A stretch of 64,000 nt of DNA, from contig NZ_JAJJZG010000004.1 of NCBI RefSeq assembly GCF_021028995.1, forward strand, positions 1-64,000, read 5' to 3'. The stretch is from Halobacterium sp. KA-4. Its GTDB lineage: Archaea; Halobacteriota; Halobacteria; Halobacteriales; Halobacteriaceae. The position numbers and the translations under genes are program-made. Below the pieces are notes generated by a model. That model saw only the letters and a program-made list of their open reading frames with translations. It did not search any database and was not told the DNA's origin. Every line of letters begins with the position of its first letter. The stretch's first letter is position 1. Below are positions 25,894 through 34,051 of the stretch, piece after piece.

Positions 25894-27057
25894 CTATGAG
25901 AGGATGCCGACGTCCTCTAGGAGTTGGATGGTAGGCTGGACGTCCGACAGCGACTGGAGGTCGAGGTCCGGCGGCGAGAGTTCCTCGATGGTGGGGAGCG
26001 GGCCGACGGGTTCGACGCCCTCAATCATCGGGAACGCGAAGCCGCGGGTGGCGAGGAACTCCTGGGCTTCCGCGGAGAGCAGGTGGCGGACGAACAGTTC
26101 CGCGAGGTCGGGGTTGGAAGCGCCGTCGAGGACGCTCGCGCCCGCGGTGTTGACGAGGGCGCCGGCGTCATTCTCGGTGAACGCCAGGTCGAGAGGAGCG
26201 TCGGGGGTGTTGGCGAAGACGAGCATGGGGTAGTAGTGGTTCGTCAGCCCGACGCCGACTTCGCCGTTTGTGATGCCCTGCGAGACGGTGGCGTACTCGC
26301 TGTCATAGCGCGCGGGGTTCTGGTCGAGCATGTTGTTCAGCCACTCGCGCGTGCCGTCCTCGCCGCGAAGCTGGCGCATCGCGGTGACGAACCCGTGGAA
26401 CGCGCCGTACGTGGGCGCCCAGCCGATGGTGTCGGTGAATCGGTCCTCGGTCGCAATCGCGTCGACGCTGGTGGGGATCTCGGACGCGCTGAATTGGTTC
26501 GTGTTGTACGGAATCGCGCGCGACCGGCCGGCGACGCCGGCCCACTGGTCGGTCACGAATCGGTCGTCGGCGACCATCGAGGTGGCGTCGCTGGAGAGGT
26601 CGAGGGTCGCGCTGTTGTCCGCGACGTACGCCAGCGAGCCGGCGTCGACCGACCAGAAGACGTCCGCTTGCGTGGTCCCGCTTTCGTACTCGTCGACGAT
26701 GACGTTTGCGAGCTGCGAGGACGGCTGCGTCTGGGCGGACGCCTCGAAGCCGTCGTAGTACTGGTTGAGCAGGTCGATGAGCGTGGTGTAGCGGCCGCCT
26801 TCGCCGCCGCCGAGGTAGATGGAGAGTTCGCCTTCGAGGTCGGGGAGGTCCTCGATGGAGGTGCCGCCGGGGGCGGGCCGCCCGGAGACGAGTTCGCCGG
26901 AACCGCGGAAGTCCGCGAGCGTCGGTTGGTCGTTCTCACCGCTGCTGCCGCTCCCCCCGTCGCCGAGGATGCCCGTACAGCCCGCGAGTGCGGTCGTCGA
27001 AGCTACACCTGCCGCCGCGAGGAAGCGCCGGCGCGTCTGACTCTTTCGCTCTTTCAT
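25894..27057 (-). CDS. Iron(III)-type ABC transporter substrate-binding lipoprotein
   Basis: A 387-aa extracellular binding protein. It has a twin-arginine signal (QTRRRFLAAAG) and a lipobox ALAGC, so it is Tat-exported and lipid-anchored, as is common in haloarchaea. A Ser/Gly/Asp linker precedes the two-lobed domain (IYLGGGEGGRYTTL, VDAGSLAYVADN). The fold is the FbpA/extracellular solute-binding type for ferric iron. Its promoter has a TATA box 30 bp upstream and a metal-type palindrome between TATA and ATG, which supports iron-dependent control. Confidence 0.88.
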   Translation of the reverse strand: MKERKSQTRRRFLAAAGVASTTALAGCTGILGDGGSGSSGENDQPTLADFRGSGELVSGRPAPGGTSIEDLPDLEGELSIYLGGGEGGRYTTLIDLLNQYYDGFEASAQTQPSSQLANVIVDEYESGTTQADVFWSVDAGSLAYVADNSATLDLSSDATSMVADDRFVTDQWAGVAGRSRAIPYNTNQFSASEIPTSVDAIATEDRFTDTIGWAPTYGAFHGFVTAMRQLRGEDGTREWLNNMLDQNPARYDSEYATVSQGITNGEVGVGLTNHYYPMLVFANTPDAPLDLAFTENDAGALVNTAGASVLDGASNPDLAELFVRHLLSAEAQEFLATRGFAFPMIEGVEPVGPLPTIEELSPPDLDLQSLSDVQPTIQLLEDVGILS

Positions 27058-27064
27058 GTATTGA

Positions 27065-27080
27065 ATTAGGTCGGCCTAAA
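27065..27080. promoter_or_regulatory. DtxR-type operator upstream of the iron ABC operon
   Basis: ATTAGG-TCGG-CCTAAA, a near-perfect inverted repeat, lies 8-23 bp before the binding-protein ATG. It is just downstream of the TATA box at 27084-27090, so it covers the expected transcription start. The position is ideal for repression by a metal-loaded DtxR-family (SirR/Idr) regulator. Confidence 0.7.
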
Positions 27081-27083
27081 ACT

Positions 27084-27090
27084 CTTATAA
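27084..27090 (-). promoter_or_regulatory. TATA box of the iron ABC operon
   Basis: TTATAAG on the minus strand, about 30 bp upstream of the ATG at 27057. It indicates a leaderless transcript, with the operator at 27065-27080 sitting over the start site. Confidence 0.6.
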
Positions 27091-27117
27091 CTACCGATTC
27101 CGGTGCCTGCGGTCTGG

Positions 27118-28266
27118 TTAGTCGTCGGCGGGCGCAGCCGTACGCTGGTCCGCCAGCGCCGCACAGCAGTCCACCCAGTCCAGCAGATACTCCCCGCACT
27201 CCACGAGGAACGCGCCGTTGTTGTACTCCTCATAGTCGCCCTCCACGAGGCGCTCGCCGACCGCACGGGCGACTGCCTCGTAGGAGTCCTCGTCGGGCTC
27301 AACGGCCGCGACCTCCTTCCAGAAGTGCTCGTTCAGTTCGAGGCCCGCGACCTCGTTGGCGAGGTCGTCGAACGTCGACCGCGGCGCCTTGTTGTGCTCG
27401 CACAGCGGCGCACCGTTGTAGATTTCGCCGCCCACCACGTCGGCCGCGCGCTTCAGGAGCACACCGCTCCAGATGTCGTCGAAGCGCCCGACCTCCCACG
27501 CGTTGTCGTCCATCGGGAACTGGTAGAACGCGGGCACGACCTCGCGGCGGAACGCGAGGTTCATCGAGCACACCGTGAGGTAGTCGCCCTCGGCGGCCAC
27601 GAAGTCGCGATCGAAGTCCTCGAAGTCCGTGCGCGTCTGAGCCTGCCCCTGCAGATCGCCGTCCATCAGGATACGCACCGCGTCGAGGTCCGGGACGTTC
27701 GTCCAGAGCCCCTGCGAGGCGACCACGTGGTCGGTCTCCGTGGTGTCGGTCTCGATGTCCTCATCCATCGCGGAGTAGGGGTACCCGCGCGGGTAGAGGT
27801 CAGATTCGGACTGGTAGAGGACGTTCACCCAGCGCTCGTCCGAGGAGACTTCCTCTACTTCGCCCTCGTGGGCGAGGTTATCGAGATGCGTGCCGAAGAA
27901 GTCCCACTCGTCGTGGGGGAGCGTGTCGTCGTCGATGAACACGCCGTACTCGAAGTCGTTTGCCCAGAGGTAGAGCAGGCCGAACGAGGTCTGGGCGTGG
28001 CTGGCGGCGGGAATCAGGTGGCTGTACTGTTCGAGGCCCTGCTCGGCGAACCACGCCTCGCGGTCGCTGCCGTCGAAGACAGCGCCGGCGACGCCCTCCT
28101 CGTCGAGCATCTCCCGCATCCCCTCGGTGTCACAGAAGTCCTCGGTGACGAGGACGACGAACAGGCGGTCCAAGTCAAAGCCGTGGTCGCGGGCGTTTCG
28201 GAAGTACTCGCGCATGCATTCGTACTCTCGAATCGTCGGCACGATCACGCAGACGTCTTGGTTCAT
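27118..28266 (-). CDS. Reversibly-glycosylated-polypeptide (GT75)-like glycosyltransferase/mutase
   Basis: A 382-aa cytoplasmic protein resembling the RGP/UDP-arabinopyranose-mutase family. It opens with VCVIVPTIREYE, has the DxD metal site YGVFIDDDTLPHD, and has a late FDDIWSGVLLKR segment. In plants such proteins interconvert nucleotide-sugar ring forms or self-glycosylate. The archaeal function is undefined. Two metal-type palindromes precede it, and it lies upstream of, and in the same direction as, the iron ABC operon. This makes it the third sugar-handling gene tied to that control. Confidence 0.75.
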   Translation of the reverse strand: MNQDVCVIVPTIREYECMREYFRNARDHGFDLDRLFVVLVTEDFCDTEGMREMLDEEGVAGAVFDGSDREAWFAEQGLEQYSHLIPAASHAQTSFGLLYLWANDFEYGVFIDDDTLPHDEWDFFGTHLDNLAHEGEVEEVSSDERWVNVLYQSESDLYPRGYPYSAMDEDIETDTTETDHVVASQGLWTNVPDLDAVRILMDGDLQGQAQTRTDFEDFDRDFVAAEGDYLTVCSMNLAFRREVVPAFYQFPMDDNAWEVGRFDDIWSGVLLKRAADVVGGEIYNGAPLCEHNKAPRSTFDDLANEVAGLELNEHFWKEVAAVEPDEDSYEAVARAVGERLVEGDYEEYNNGAFLVECGEYLLDWVDCCAALADQRTAAPADD

Positions 28267-28282
28267 CTGTTGGAGTGGTCTA

Positions 28283-28298
28283 TTTAGGCCACCCTAAA
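28283..28298. promoter_or_regulatory. DtxR-type operator, proximal copy
   Basis: TTTAGG-CCAC-CCTAAA, with perfect 6-bp arms, 17-32 bp before the ATG of the GT75-like gene. It pairs with a second copy whose centre is 29 bp further upstream. Confidence 0.65.
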
Positions 28299-28311
28299 AT
28301 GTGTGTCGATG

Positions 28312-28327
28312 TTTAGGGCGTCCTAAA
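28312..28327. promoter_or_regulatory. DtxR-type operator, distal copy
   Basis: TTTAGG-GCGT-CCTAAA, with perfect arms, 29 bp centre to centre from the proximal copy. Together they could load two dimers about three helical turns apart. It ends three bases before the stop of the 7-TM protein gene. Confidence 0.65.
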
Positions 28328-28330
28328 TTG

Positions 28331-29038
28331 TCAAGTAAGGCCAGCGACCGACTGCTGAAGGCGTACCGTCGGCGGCACCAGCAGGCCGCCCAGCAGCACG
28401 AGGAACACGTGGAACACGCCATCGGCGACCGCAGCGGGCGCTAGCAGCGCCAACGCATCGGCGGCTGCCACGCCGGTCGCACACACCAACACGAGCAGTA
28501 GGTGGCGGCGTAAACTGTCCAGCGCCGTCCCGTGCGCCAGCGTCTCCAGACGCTCGCTGAACGCCACGCCGTACGCCGCGAACCCGAGCGCGCCCAGCGC
28601 CTTCACGCCCGCAGCTATCGCGGGCTGGTCGATGAGCAACACGACCAGCCACTCCGCGGCGATGACGACCACGAACCCGAATTCGAGCCGCCTGACCCGG
28701 TCGAGCGAGACCGCGCGCTCCTCGGGCGACGGCGCAAGTGCGCTGTTGAAGTACACCTCCCGCAGCGCGAACGTCAGAAACGCGATAGCCACGAGCAACG
28801 AGACATCCGCGAATGCACGCACTACGCTCGCGTTCCGCACTGTCAACACGAGCCCAAGCACGCCGAAGGCCGCGAACGACAGCCCGAGATAGGTGAGGTA
28901 TCCCCAGAAGTCGTCGTATCCCTCTAGCCGGTCGAAGGCATAGTTCTGGACCGCGTAGTACGTGAACGCCAGCCCGGCGACGACGACGATGCCGTAGCCC
29001 GCGAACGCCACCGCTGACAGCGTCTCCGTAGCGGTCAT
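28331..29038 (-). CDS. Seven-helix membrane protein, function unknown
   Basis: A 235-aa protein with about seven hydrophobic segments (for example 8-27, 48-66, 74-93, 122-136, 178-196 and 200-224) and short loops. I see no transporter or enzyme motif. It overlaps the HEAT/pseudokinase gene by four bases (ATGA), so the two are co-translated and the kinase-like protein may dock on it. A membrane sensor partner is conceivable. The family is not recognised. Confidence 0.7.
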   Translation of the reverse strand: MTATETLSAVAFAGYGIVVVAGLAFTYYAVQNYAFDRLEGYDDFWGYLTYLGLSFAAFGVLGLVLTVRNASVVRAFADVSLLVAIAFLTFALREVYFNSALAPSPEERAVSLDRVRRLEFGFVVVIAAEWLVVLLIDQPAIAAGVKALGALGFAAYGVAFSERLETLAHGTALDSLRRHLLLVLVCATGVAAADALALLAPAAVADGVFHVFLVLLGGLLVPPTVRLQQSVAGLT

Positions 29039-30543
29039 CGACGCACCCCACCGAGGTCGGCGGTGAAGTCGTCGAGCGCGCGCTGGAAGTCCAGCACGGT
29101 CGCGAACCGCGCACGCTTCTCCGGGGCCAGCGCCCGCGCGAACAGGTCGTCAGCGCTCCCTGGGAGCGCCGGGTTCTGCTCGGACGCCGGAATCCGTTTC
29201 TCTTCTTTACCTGGTGGCTCGCCCGTCAGCAGGAAGTACGTCAGCGCGCCCAGCCCGTAGACGTCCGTCGCCTGGTCGAAACGGCCGTACGTCTCCGGGT
29301 CGTGATGCTCGGGGGCCGCGAACGCGGCTGGAATTGGCGGCGTCCGGCGCGCGCTGGCGGCGTGCGCGAACCCCCAGTCGCCCAGCAGCGGCGCGTCCCA
29401 TGTCCGCGCGCCCGTCTCCACGAACCGTACCGCGCCCGGGTGGATACCGCCGTGGACGACGCCACGCGAGTGGGCGTGACTGACCGCGCGAGTTAGCGCA
29501 CTGGCATTCCAGACGGCCTCCGTGAGCGTCGTCGGAGCCCCACGGCTGTCGAGCGTGTCGCCGTCATCGTAGCGCGTCGCCAGCCATCGCGCGCCGTAGC
29601 CGAGCACGGCGACCACGTGGTCGTGGTCGTCCACGCCCGCCCACTGCTCGACGCCGTCCGCAAACGCCGACGTGACCGCGCTCTCGTCGGCGTGCAGCCG
29701 CCGCACCGTCGCCAGCCCGTGTTCAAGCACATCTTCGTCGACGTCCGCGCGGTAGTCTGTCGTGAGCACGCCCTCGCGGACTTTCAGGTTCGGTGAGACG
29801 TCCTCGGCGGCGAGCGTCACGTCCGGCGGGTCCGGAATCTCCGCGGGCGGCCCCGCGTCCGTCTCGTCGCTCTCGGCCTCCTCGCTGTGGACCGGCGCGT
29901 TCTGCCCGAAGGAGACGTGAATCGGCCGCGAACGGTCGTCGTCGTCGTTCACTGTGACCACGGAGACGCCGTCGGGGAACAGGTCTGCGTACGCCGGGTG
30001 CGAGCGCACGACCATCGGGTAGCCCGCGTCCTCGGCCCGCTTCGCGATGGCGGTCGTTACCTCAGCGACCGCCTGCTTCGCGTACCGCTGGACGAGCGCG
30101 TCCTCGGACTGCGTGAGTGGCGCAATTGCTGACAGGCCCGTCGAAGCCCGCGCAGGGTATGACTTTGTGACGCCAGCGAGCGCGACTACACCATTCTGCC
30201 GAACAAGCGGGTCCTCTGCTCGCGTCAGCGAGACGAGGTCGGAAAACTCTACGGAGAGCGCGTCAGGCTGGCGCTCGGCTAGTTCCGCGAGCACCCACGT
30301 AGCCCCCCGCCGCACCCACACGTCGTCGTCCTCGACCGCGTCGCGGATATCATTGAGGACGGCGCGAACCTCGGTCGGCTCGGTGGTGACGGCCTCCACG
30401 AGCCGCCACGCGGCGCCCGCGCGCTCGTCGGCGTCGTCGCTGTGGAGGCGCTCCGCGAGTTCCTCGACGCCGTCGGCGTCCACCGACTGCCGGAGCGCGG
30501 CGACGCGCTCCTCGTCGACCGAGCCATCTGTGTGGCGTTCCAT
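29035..30543 (-). CDS. HEAT-repeat protein with a degenerate Ser/Thr kinase domain
   Basis: A 502-aa cytoplasmic protein. Residues about 10-175 are HEAT-type helical pairs (ERAGAAWRLVEAV, VRRGATWVLAELA, VRQNGVVALAGV). An acidic linker (about 215-260) follows. Residues about 265-500 follow a protein-kinase C-lobe layout, with a catalytic loop HGGIHPGAV instead of HRDxKPxN, GDWG for DFG, and APEHHDP. The catalytic Asp and the Asn are missing, so it is probably a pseudokinase or works by another mechanism. The start at 30543 excludes an upstream frame with shadow composition. It is coupled to the 7-TM gene. Confidence 0.78.
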   Translation of the reverse strand: MERHTDGSVDEERVAALRQSVDADGVEELAERLHSDDADERAGAAWRLVEAVTTEPTEVRAVLNDIRDAVEDDDVWVRRGATWVLAELAERQPDALSVEFSDLVSLTRAEDPLVRQNGVVALAGVTKSYPARASTGLSAIAPLTQSEDALVQRYAKQAVAEVTTAIAKRAEDAGYPMVVRSHPAYADLFPDGVSVVTVNDDDDRSRPIHVSFGQNAPVHSEEAESDETDAGPPAEIPDPPDVTLAAEDVSPNLKVREGVLTTDYRADVDEDVLEHGLATVRRLHADESAVTSAFADGVEQWAGVDDHDHVVAVLGYGARWLATRYDDGDTLDSRGAPTTLTEAVWNASALTRAVSHAHSRGVVHGGIHPGAVRFVETGARTWDAPLLGDWGFAHAASARRTPPIPAAFAAPEHHDPETYGRFDQATDVYGLGALTYFLLTGEPPGKEEKRIPASEQNPALPGSADDLFARALAPEKRARFATVLDFQRALDDFTADLGGVRR

Positions 30544-30634
30544 GCGCGTTGCTATCGAGCCAACTTCGCCGGCACCCGCATTGAACCTTCGGCTTCCCCC
30601 GGTGGTTTTGCTGCCCCGGTACGTCTCGCCCGGT

Positions 30635-31962
30635 ATGGTAGATATCCGGGACCAGGCGACGCTCGCTGAGACGCCCGCCCGCGAGACGGCGCTGGCGTGT
30701 GTCGAGGCCGGCATCGACGCCGCGCACCCCGCCCGCGTGGTCACCGACGAAGTGACGGTCGACGGAGACGTGCTCCGGGTTGGAGACGCGACTTACGACC
30801 TCGCCGGCCACGACCGCGTCGTCGTGCTCGGTGGCGGGAACGCGGCTGCACACGTCGCTCGCGCACTCGTCGACGTTCTGGGCGACCGGCTCAACGGCGG
30901 GTGTGTAGTAACCGACGACCCGGTCGACGTACCAGGCGTGGCCGTGCTCCCGAGTGACCACCCCGTCCCCTCGAAGCGAGGCGTCGATTCCACTGCGGAC
31001 CTGCTTGACGCCGCCCACGGCTACGACGCGGATACGCTCGTGCTCACAGTGATAACGGGGGGTGGCAGCGCGGTGATGCCCGCTCCCGCAGACGGACTTT
31101 CCCTCTCCAACTTGCAGGCCACGACCGAGGCGCTGTTGCGCTCGGGCGCGCCGATTCACGACGTGAACGCCGTCCGCAAGCACTGCTCGGCGCTGAAAGG
31201 CGGGCAGCTCGCGCGAGCGCTCGCACCGGCGACTGTCGCTACGCTCGTGTTCAGCGACGTCGTCGGCAACGACCTCGATGTCGTCGCCAGCGGGCCGACA
31301 GTCCCGGACACCTCGACGTACGACGACGCGCTCGCCGTTCTCGACGACTACGTGGTCGACGTTCCGACCGCAGTCTGCGACCACCTTGAACGCGGCGCGC
31401 GCGGCGACCTCCCCGAGACGCCTGGTAAGGAAGACCCAGCGTTCGAGGCCGTCGACACGCACGTGCTCGCGGACGGGTCTACTGCGCTCGCCGCGGCAAG
31501 CAATGCCGCCCGGGAACGCGGCTATGAGTCGCTGATCTCTCCTCGTGTATCGAGGGTGAAGCCCGCGAAATCGGAGGGGTTCACGCCGCGATTGGAACAG
31601 AAACCGCGCACACGGGCGACCCGGTCGAACCACCCGCCGTCCTGCTCTCGGGCGGCGAACTCACGGTCACCGTCGGGGGCGACGGCGTCGGCGGCCCGAA
31701 TCAGGAATGCGTGCTCGCCGCTGCCCACCGTCTCCCGGGAGGCGCGGCGTTCGCGTGCGTGGACACGGACGGCATCGACGGCGCAAGCGAGTACGCAGGC
31801 GCGCTCGTCGACAGCGAGACGGTCGACGACCCCGCCGACGCTCGCGCGGCGCTCCGCGAGAACGACGCGGGCGGCTTCCTCGCCAACCGAAACGCGCTAC
31901 TCCGTACTGGTCCGACCGGGACGAACGTCAACGACCTGCGCGTGCTCGTCGTCGAGAACTGA
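30635..31962 (+). pseudogene. Glycerate 2-kinase (MOFRL family), frameshifted
   Basis: The first part (to about 31537) encodes the N-domain of a D-glycerate 2-kinase, which makes 2-phosphoglycerate. It has VVVLGGGNAAAHVARAL, VITGGGSAVM and DVVGNDLDVVASGPTVPD. After ESLI the frame is lost. From 31540 the family sequence resumes in another frame (EGEAREIG, VLLSGGELTVTVGGDG, GGPNQECVLAAAHR) and runs to the TGA at 31962. One base is missing at about 31538-31539. The rest looks well preserved, so it is either a very recent mutation or an assembly error. It is divergent from the pseudokinase. Confidence 0.85.
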
Positions 31963-31976
31963 GTGCCTACCTGATC

Positions 31977-32010
31977 GACATCCTCCTCCGCCTGAAAGCG
32001 GAGGAATCCC
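31977..32010 (-). repeat. IS605-type right end of the minus-strand tnpB
   Basis: The stem CCTCCGC/GCGGAGG (31985-31991 and 31998-32004) is followed on the minus strand by GGAGGATGTC. It lies directly behind the tnpB stop, where these elements end and where the 3' part of the guide (omega) RNA is encoded in intact elements. Confidence 0.65.
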
Positions 32011-32023
32011 GAGCGTTGGGATA

Positions 32024-32821
32024 TTAAGGTTTGCAGACGCCCTGTTCTCTCGGTGTGAACCGGCCGCTCTCGCGGTCGAACAGGAAGACTCCGGGCTGTG
32101 CCAACCAGCCGGGACTCATATCCCCAGTCGGAGGACTCTGAGTTATCTTTCGTCGGATGTTCACTGCGCCGTTCACGTTCGCGTTCATCGTCGTCTTGCA
32201 CGATGAACAGACGTACAGACCACGCTCCACGCGATTACTGTCTCGAATCTGCCCACAACACGAACATGTCTTCGACGTGTTCTCCTCGTCCACGCGGTCA
32301 ACGAGGATACCGTGTTCCTCGGCCTTGTATTCGAGCAGACGGGCGAATCGGTCGAACTCCCATCCGTGGAGTTTCTTGTTCCCCGACGCTCCCCAGTTCC
32401 GCGAGTCGCCGTTCTCATCCTCGCGGATGTCACTAAGGTCGCCAACTGCTATCTCTGCCACGCCTGCTTCGACACACCGTGTGACGATGTGCTTGCTGAG
32501 GGTGTGGAGGAAGTGGTCTTTGCGGCGAGAGAGTTTCCGACGAGCCTTCAACGCCCGCTTGGATGGCCCGTTCTCGCCTTCAGTCTGGTACTCCTCACGA
32601 GTGAAGTAGTGCTTGTCTTCTTTCAGCACATTCCCTGGATACAACTCATTCGAGCCGTCTTCATAGTCGATGGCGAGATAGTTGCTGATGCCGAGGTCGA
32701 TACCCGCTGTCTTGTCACCGGGAGCGTCCTCAACGGGAATTGCTTTCTTGCAGACGAGGTGGAGTTCCCAGCGGTCGCCGTGGTATTGCGCCTGCTCCGC
32801 GTATAACACGGTCGATGACAC
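32024..32821 (-). CDS. tnpB: TnpB, N-terminally truncated and RuvC-mutated
   Basis: 265 aa remain of a protein usually near 400. The oligonucleotide-binding N-terminal part is gone, and the RuvC half is kept: RuvC-I Asp in AGIDLGISN, and a zinc finger CSCCGQ...CSSC. RuvC-II reads AVGDLSDI with no Glu at the usual site. RuvC-III reads NANVNG where active members have NADVNG (Asp to Asn). Nuclease activity is therefore very unlikely. The frame opens near 32835, where an oppositely oriented fragment of a second element begins. I list it as CDS because the remaining frame is open, but functionally it is a relic. Confidence 0.8.
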   Translation of the reverse strand: MSSTVLYAEQAQYHGDRWELHLVCKKAIPVEDAPGDKTAGIDLGISNYLAIDYEDGSNELYPGNVLKEDKHYFTREEYQTEGENGPSKRALKARRKLSRRKDHFLHTLSKHIVTRCVEAGVAEIAVGDLSDIREDENGDSRNWGASGNKKLHGWEFDRFARLLEYKAEEHGILVDRVDEENTSKTCSCCGQIRDSNRVERGLYVCSSCKTTMNANVNGAVNIRRKITQSPPTGDMSPGWLAQPGVFLFDRESGRFTPREQGVCKP

Positions 32822-32925
32822 GGCCTGTATGCCTCAAGTGGGACGACCATCACTGGTCAGAGTCATCACGCTCTGTTCCCAACGAGGAGCATACGAACCC
32901 GCAAGTTGCCTCCGTGGGCCGGTAA
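32822..32925 (+). pseudogene. Possible C-terminal fragment of a second tnpB
   Basis: The plus-strand frame from the junction with the minus-strand tnpB to the TAA at 32923-32925 encodes a short tail ending [11 protein letters not shown]. It lies right before an IS605-type right end on the same strand, which is where a tnpB C-terminus belongs. The resemblance is weak and positional. Confidence 0.4.
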
Positions 32926-32939
32926 GCGATACCCCCAGC

Positions 32940-32976
32940 GCGAGGAAACCCCGGCGTTCACGCCGGGGAGGATGTC
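32940..32976 (+). repeat. IS605-type right end, plus orientation
   Basis: A perfect 8-bp stem CCCCGGCG/CGCCGGGG (32949-32956 and 32961-32968) with a TTCA loop, then GAGGATGTC. It is inverted relative to the end at 31977, so the 1-kb segment is bounded by two right ends facing outward. Its last bases form the stop codon of the neighbouring UspA gene. Confidence 0.65.
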
Positions 32977-33844
32977 ATAGCCAGCGGGAGAACACGGACT
33001 CGTCCGTGTCGCGGTGGACGGTCAGGACCGGGCCGGATTCGCCGTCCTGTTCGACTTCGTCGGTCGTCGACCCGAAGAGGAACCGCCTGAGCCGCCCCTT
33101 CTCGGGCGCGCCCAGCACCGTCACGTCGTGGTAGCCGGCGTGCTTGATGATTTCGTCCGCGGGCTCCGCGGCTTCGACGATGTGATGGTCGACTTCGACG
33201 TCGTCGCCCAGCCGGTGCTCGTATGCATCCAGTAGCGCGTCGGCGTTCCCTCGCTCCGACTCGCTCGCGTCCTCGTTGACGACGTGGAAGAGTTCGATCC
33301 AGCAGCCGGAGGCGCGCGCAATCGCCTCCGCGATGCGCGTCGCCAGTCCCGAGTGTGGGCCCTTCGCCACCGGCACGAGAATGCTGGACGGCGACTCGAA
33401 GGTGTCCATGCGCGTCCCGACGACGTTGTGACACCCCGATGCGACCGTCTGCTCGTCGCGGCTCCGCGAGAAGAAGCCCCGTTCCTCGCGGTCGACGACC
33501 GTCGCCGTTATCGAGTGCGAATCGACGAACGTGTCGAGGACTCGGTTCGAGAAGTCGTCCTCGAACTGCGCGACGGGGATGTCGAACTCTTCGCGGACCG
33601 CCAGCTCCAGCTCCGCCTCGTCGCGCAACTCGTTCGCGTCCGCCAGCCCGCCCGCTTCGGTCGCGTGCAGGATGTACAGTTCGCCGTCACTCCCGAACGT
33701 GATGCTCGCACCGAGGAGGCTCGTCTCCGTTCGGTTCGCGGCTTCGCAGAACGGCACGAGGATGCGCTGCTCGTCGGCCGGCCAGTCGACGCCCTCGTGG
33801 TCGAGGACCTGCGGCCACGGTCGGTCGCCGGAGTTGATGCTCAT
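32975..33844 (-). CDS. Double UspA-domain protein
   Basis: A 289-aa protein with two universal-stress domains. The first (about 15-140) opens with RILVPFCEAANRTETSL. The second (about 158-270) opens with SSILVPVAKGPHSGL and has GAPEKGRLRRFLFGSTTDEV, like the nucleotide-binding loop G-x2-G-x9-G(S/T). Stress binding or adenine-nucleotide sensing is typical. The ATG at 33844 was chosen because the upstream frame is unlike the family. The TGA uses the end of an IS605 right end, so the natural C-terminus after SRWL may be lost or altered. Confidence 0.8.
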   Translation of the reverse strand: MSINSGDRPWPQVLDHEGVDWPADEQRILVPFCEAANRTETSLLGASITFGSDGELYILHATEAGGLADANELRDEAELELAVREEFDIPVAQFEDDFSNRVLDTFVDSHSITATVVDREERGFFSRSRDEQTVASGCHNVVGTRMDTFESPSSILVPVAKGPHSGLATRIAEAIARASGCWIELFHVVNEDASESERGNADALLDAYEHRLGDDVEVDHHIVEAAEPADEIIKHAGYHDVTVLGAPEKGRLRRFLFGSTTDEVEQDGESGPVLTVHRDTDESVFSRWL

Positions 33845-33982
33845 GGATGGGGCGTTCGGTGGATGGAGTGATAAATTGTCGCCGTCGTCGCAACGGTCTC
33901 GAGATGGCATTCAAAATTCGTTCGTCCATCCTATTATAGAATACCGGGACAAGAAGATAGTAATTCGAGTATAGTGCAAACG

Positions 33983-33990
33983 TATATATT
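33983..33990 (+). promoter_or_regulatory. TATA box upstream of the His-kinase-like gene
   Basis: TATATATT in an AT-rich 40-bp stretch. It predicts a start near 34010 and a leader of about 40 nt before the ATG at 34052, which is itself preceded by GGGGAG. This favours the ATG over the GTG at 34007. Confidence 0.5.
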
Positions 33991-34051
33991 GTAATAATAG
34001 GATTTAGTGCTCGAGCGGCAAGAAACATACGTGTGGGCGTGGAACGGGGAG

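Noticed and set aside
32623-32853. Alternative frame extending tnpB upstream
   Set aside because: It is in another frame, and the tnpB frame itself meets a stop a few codons before 32821. The N-terminal part is truly missing.
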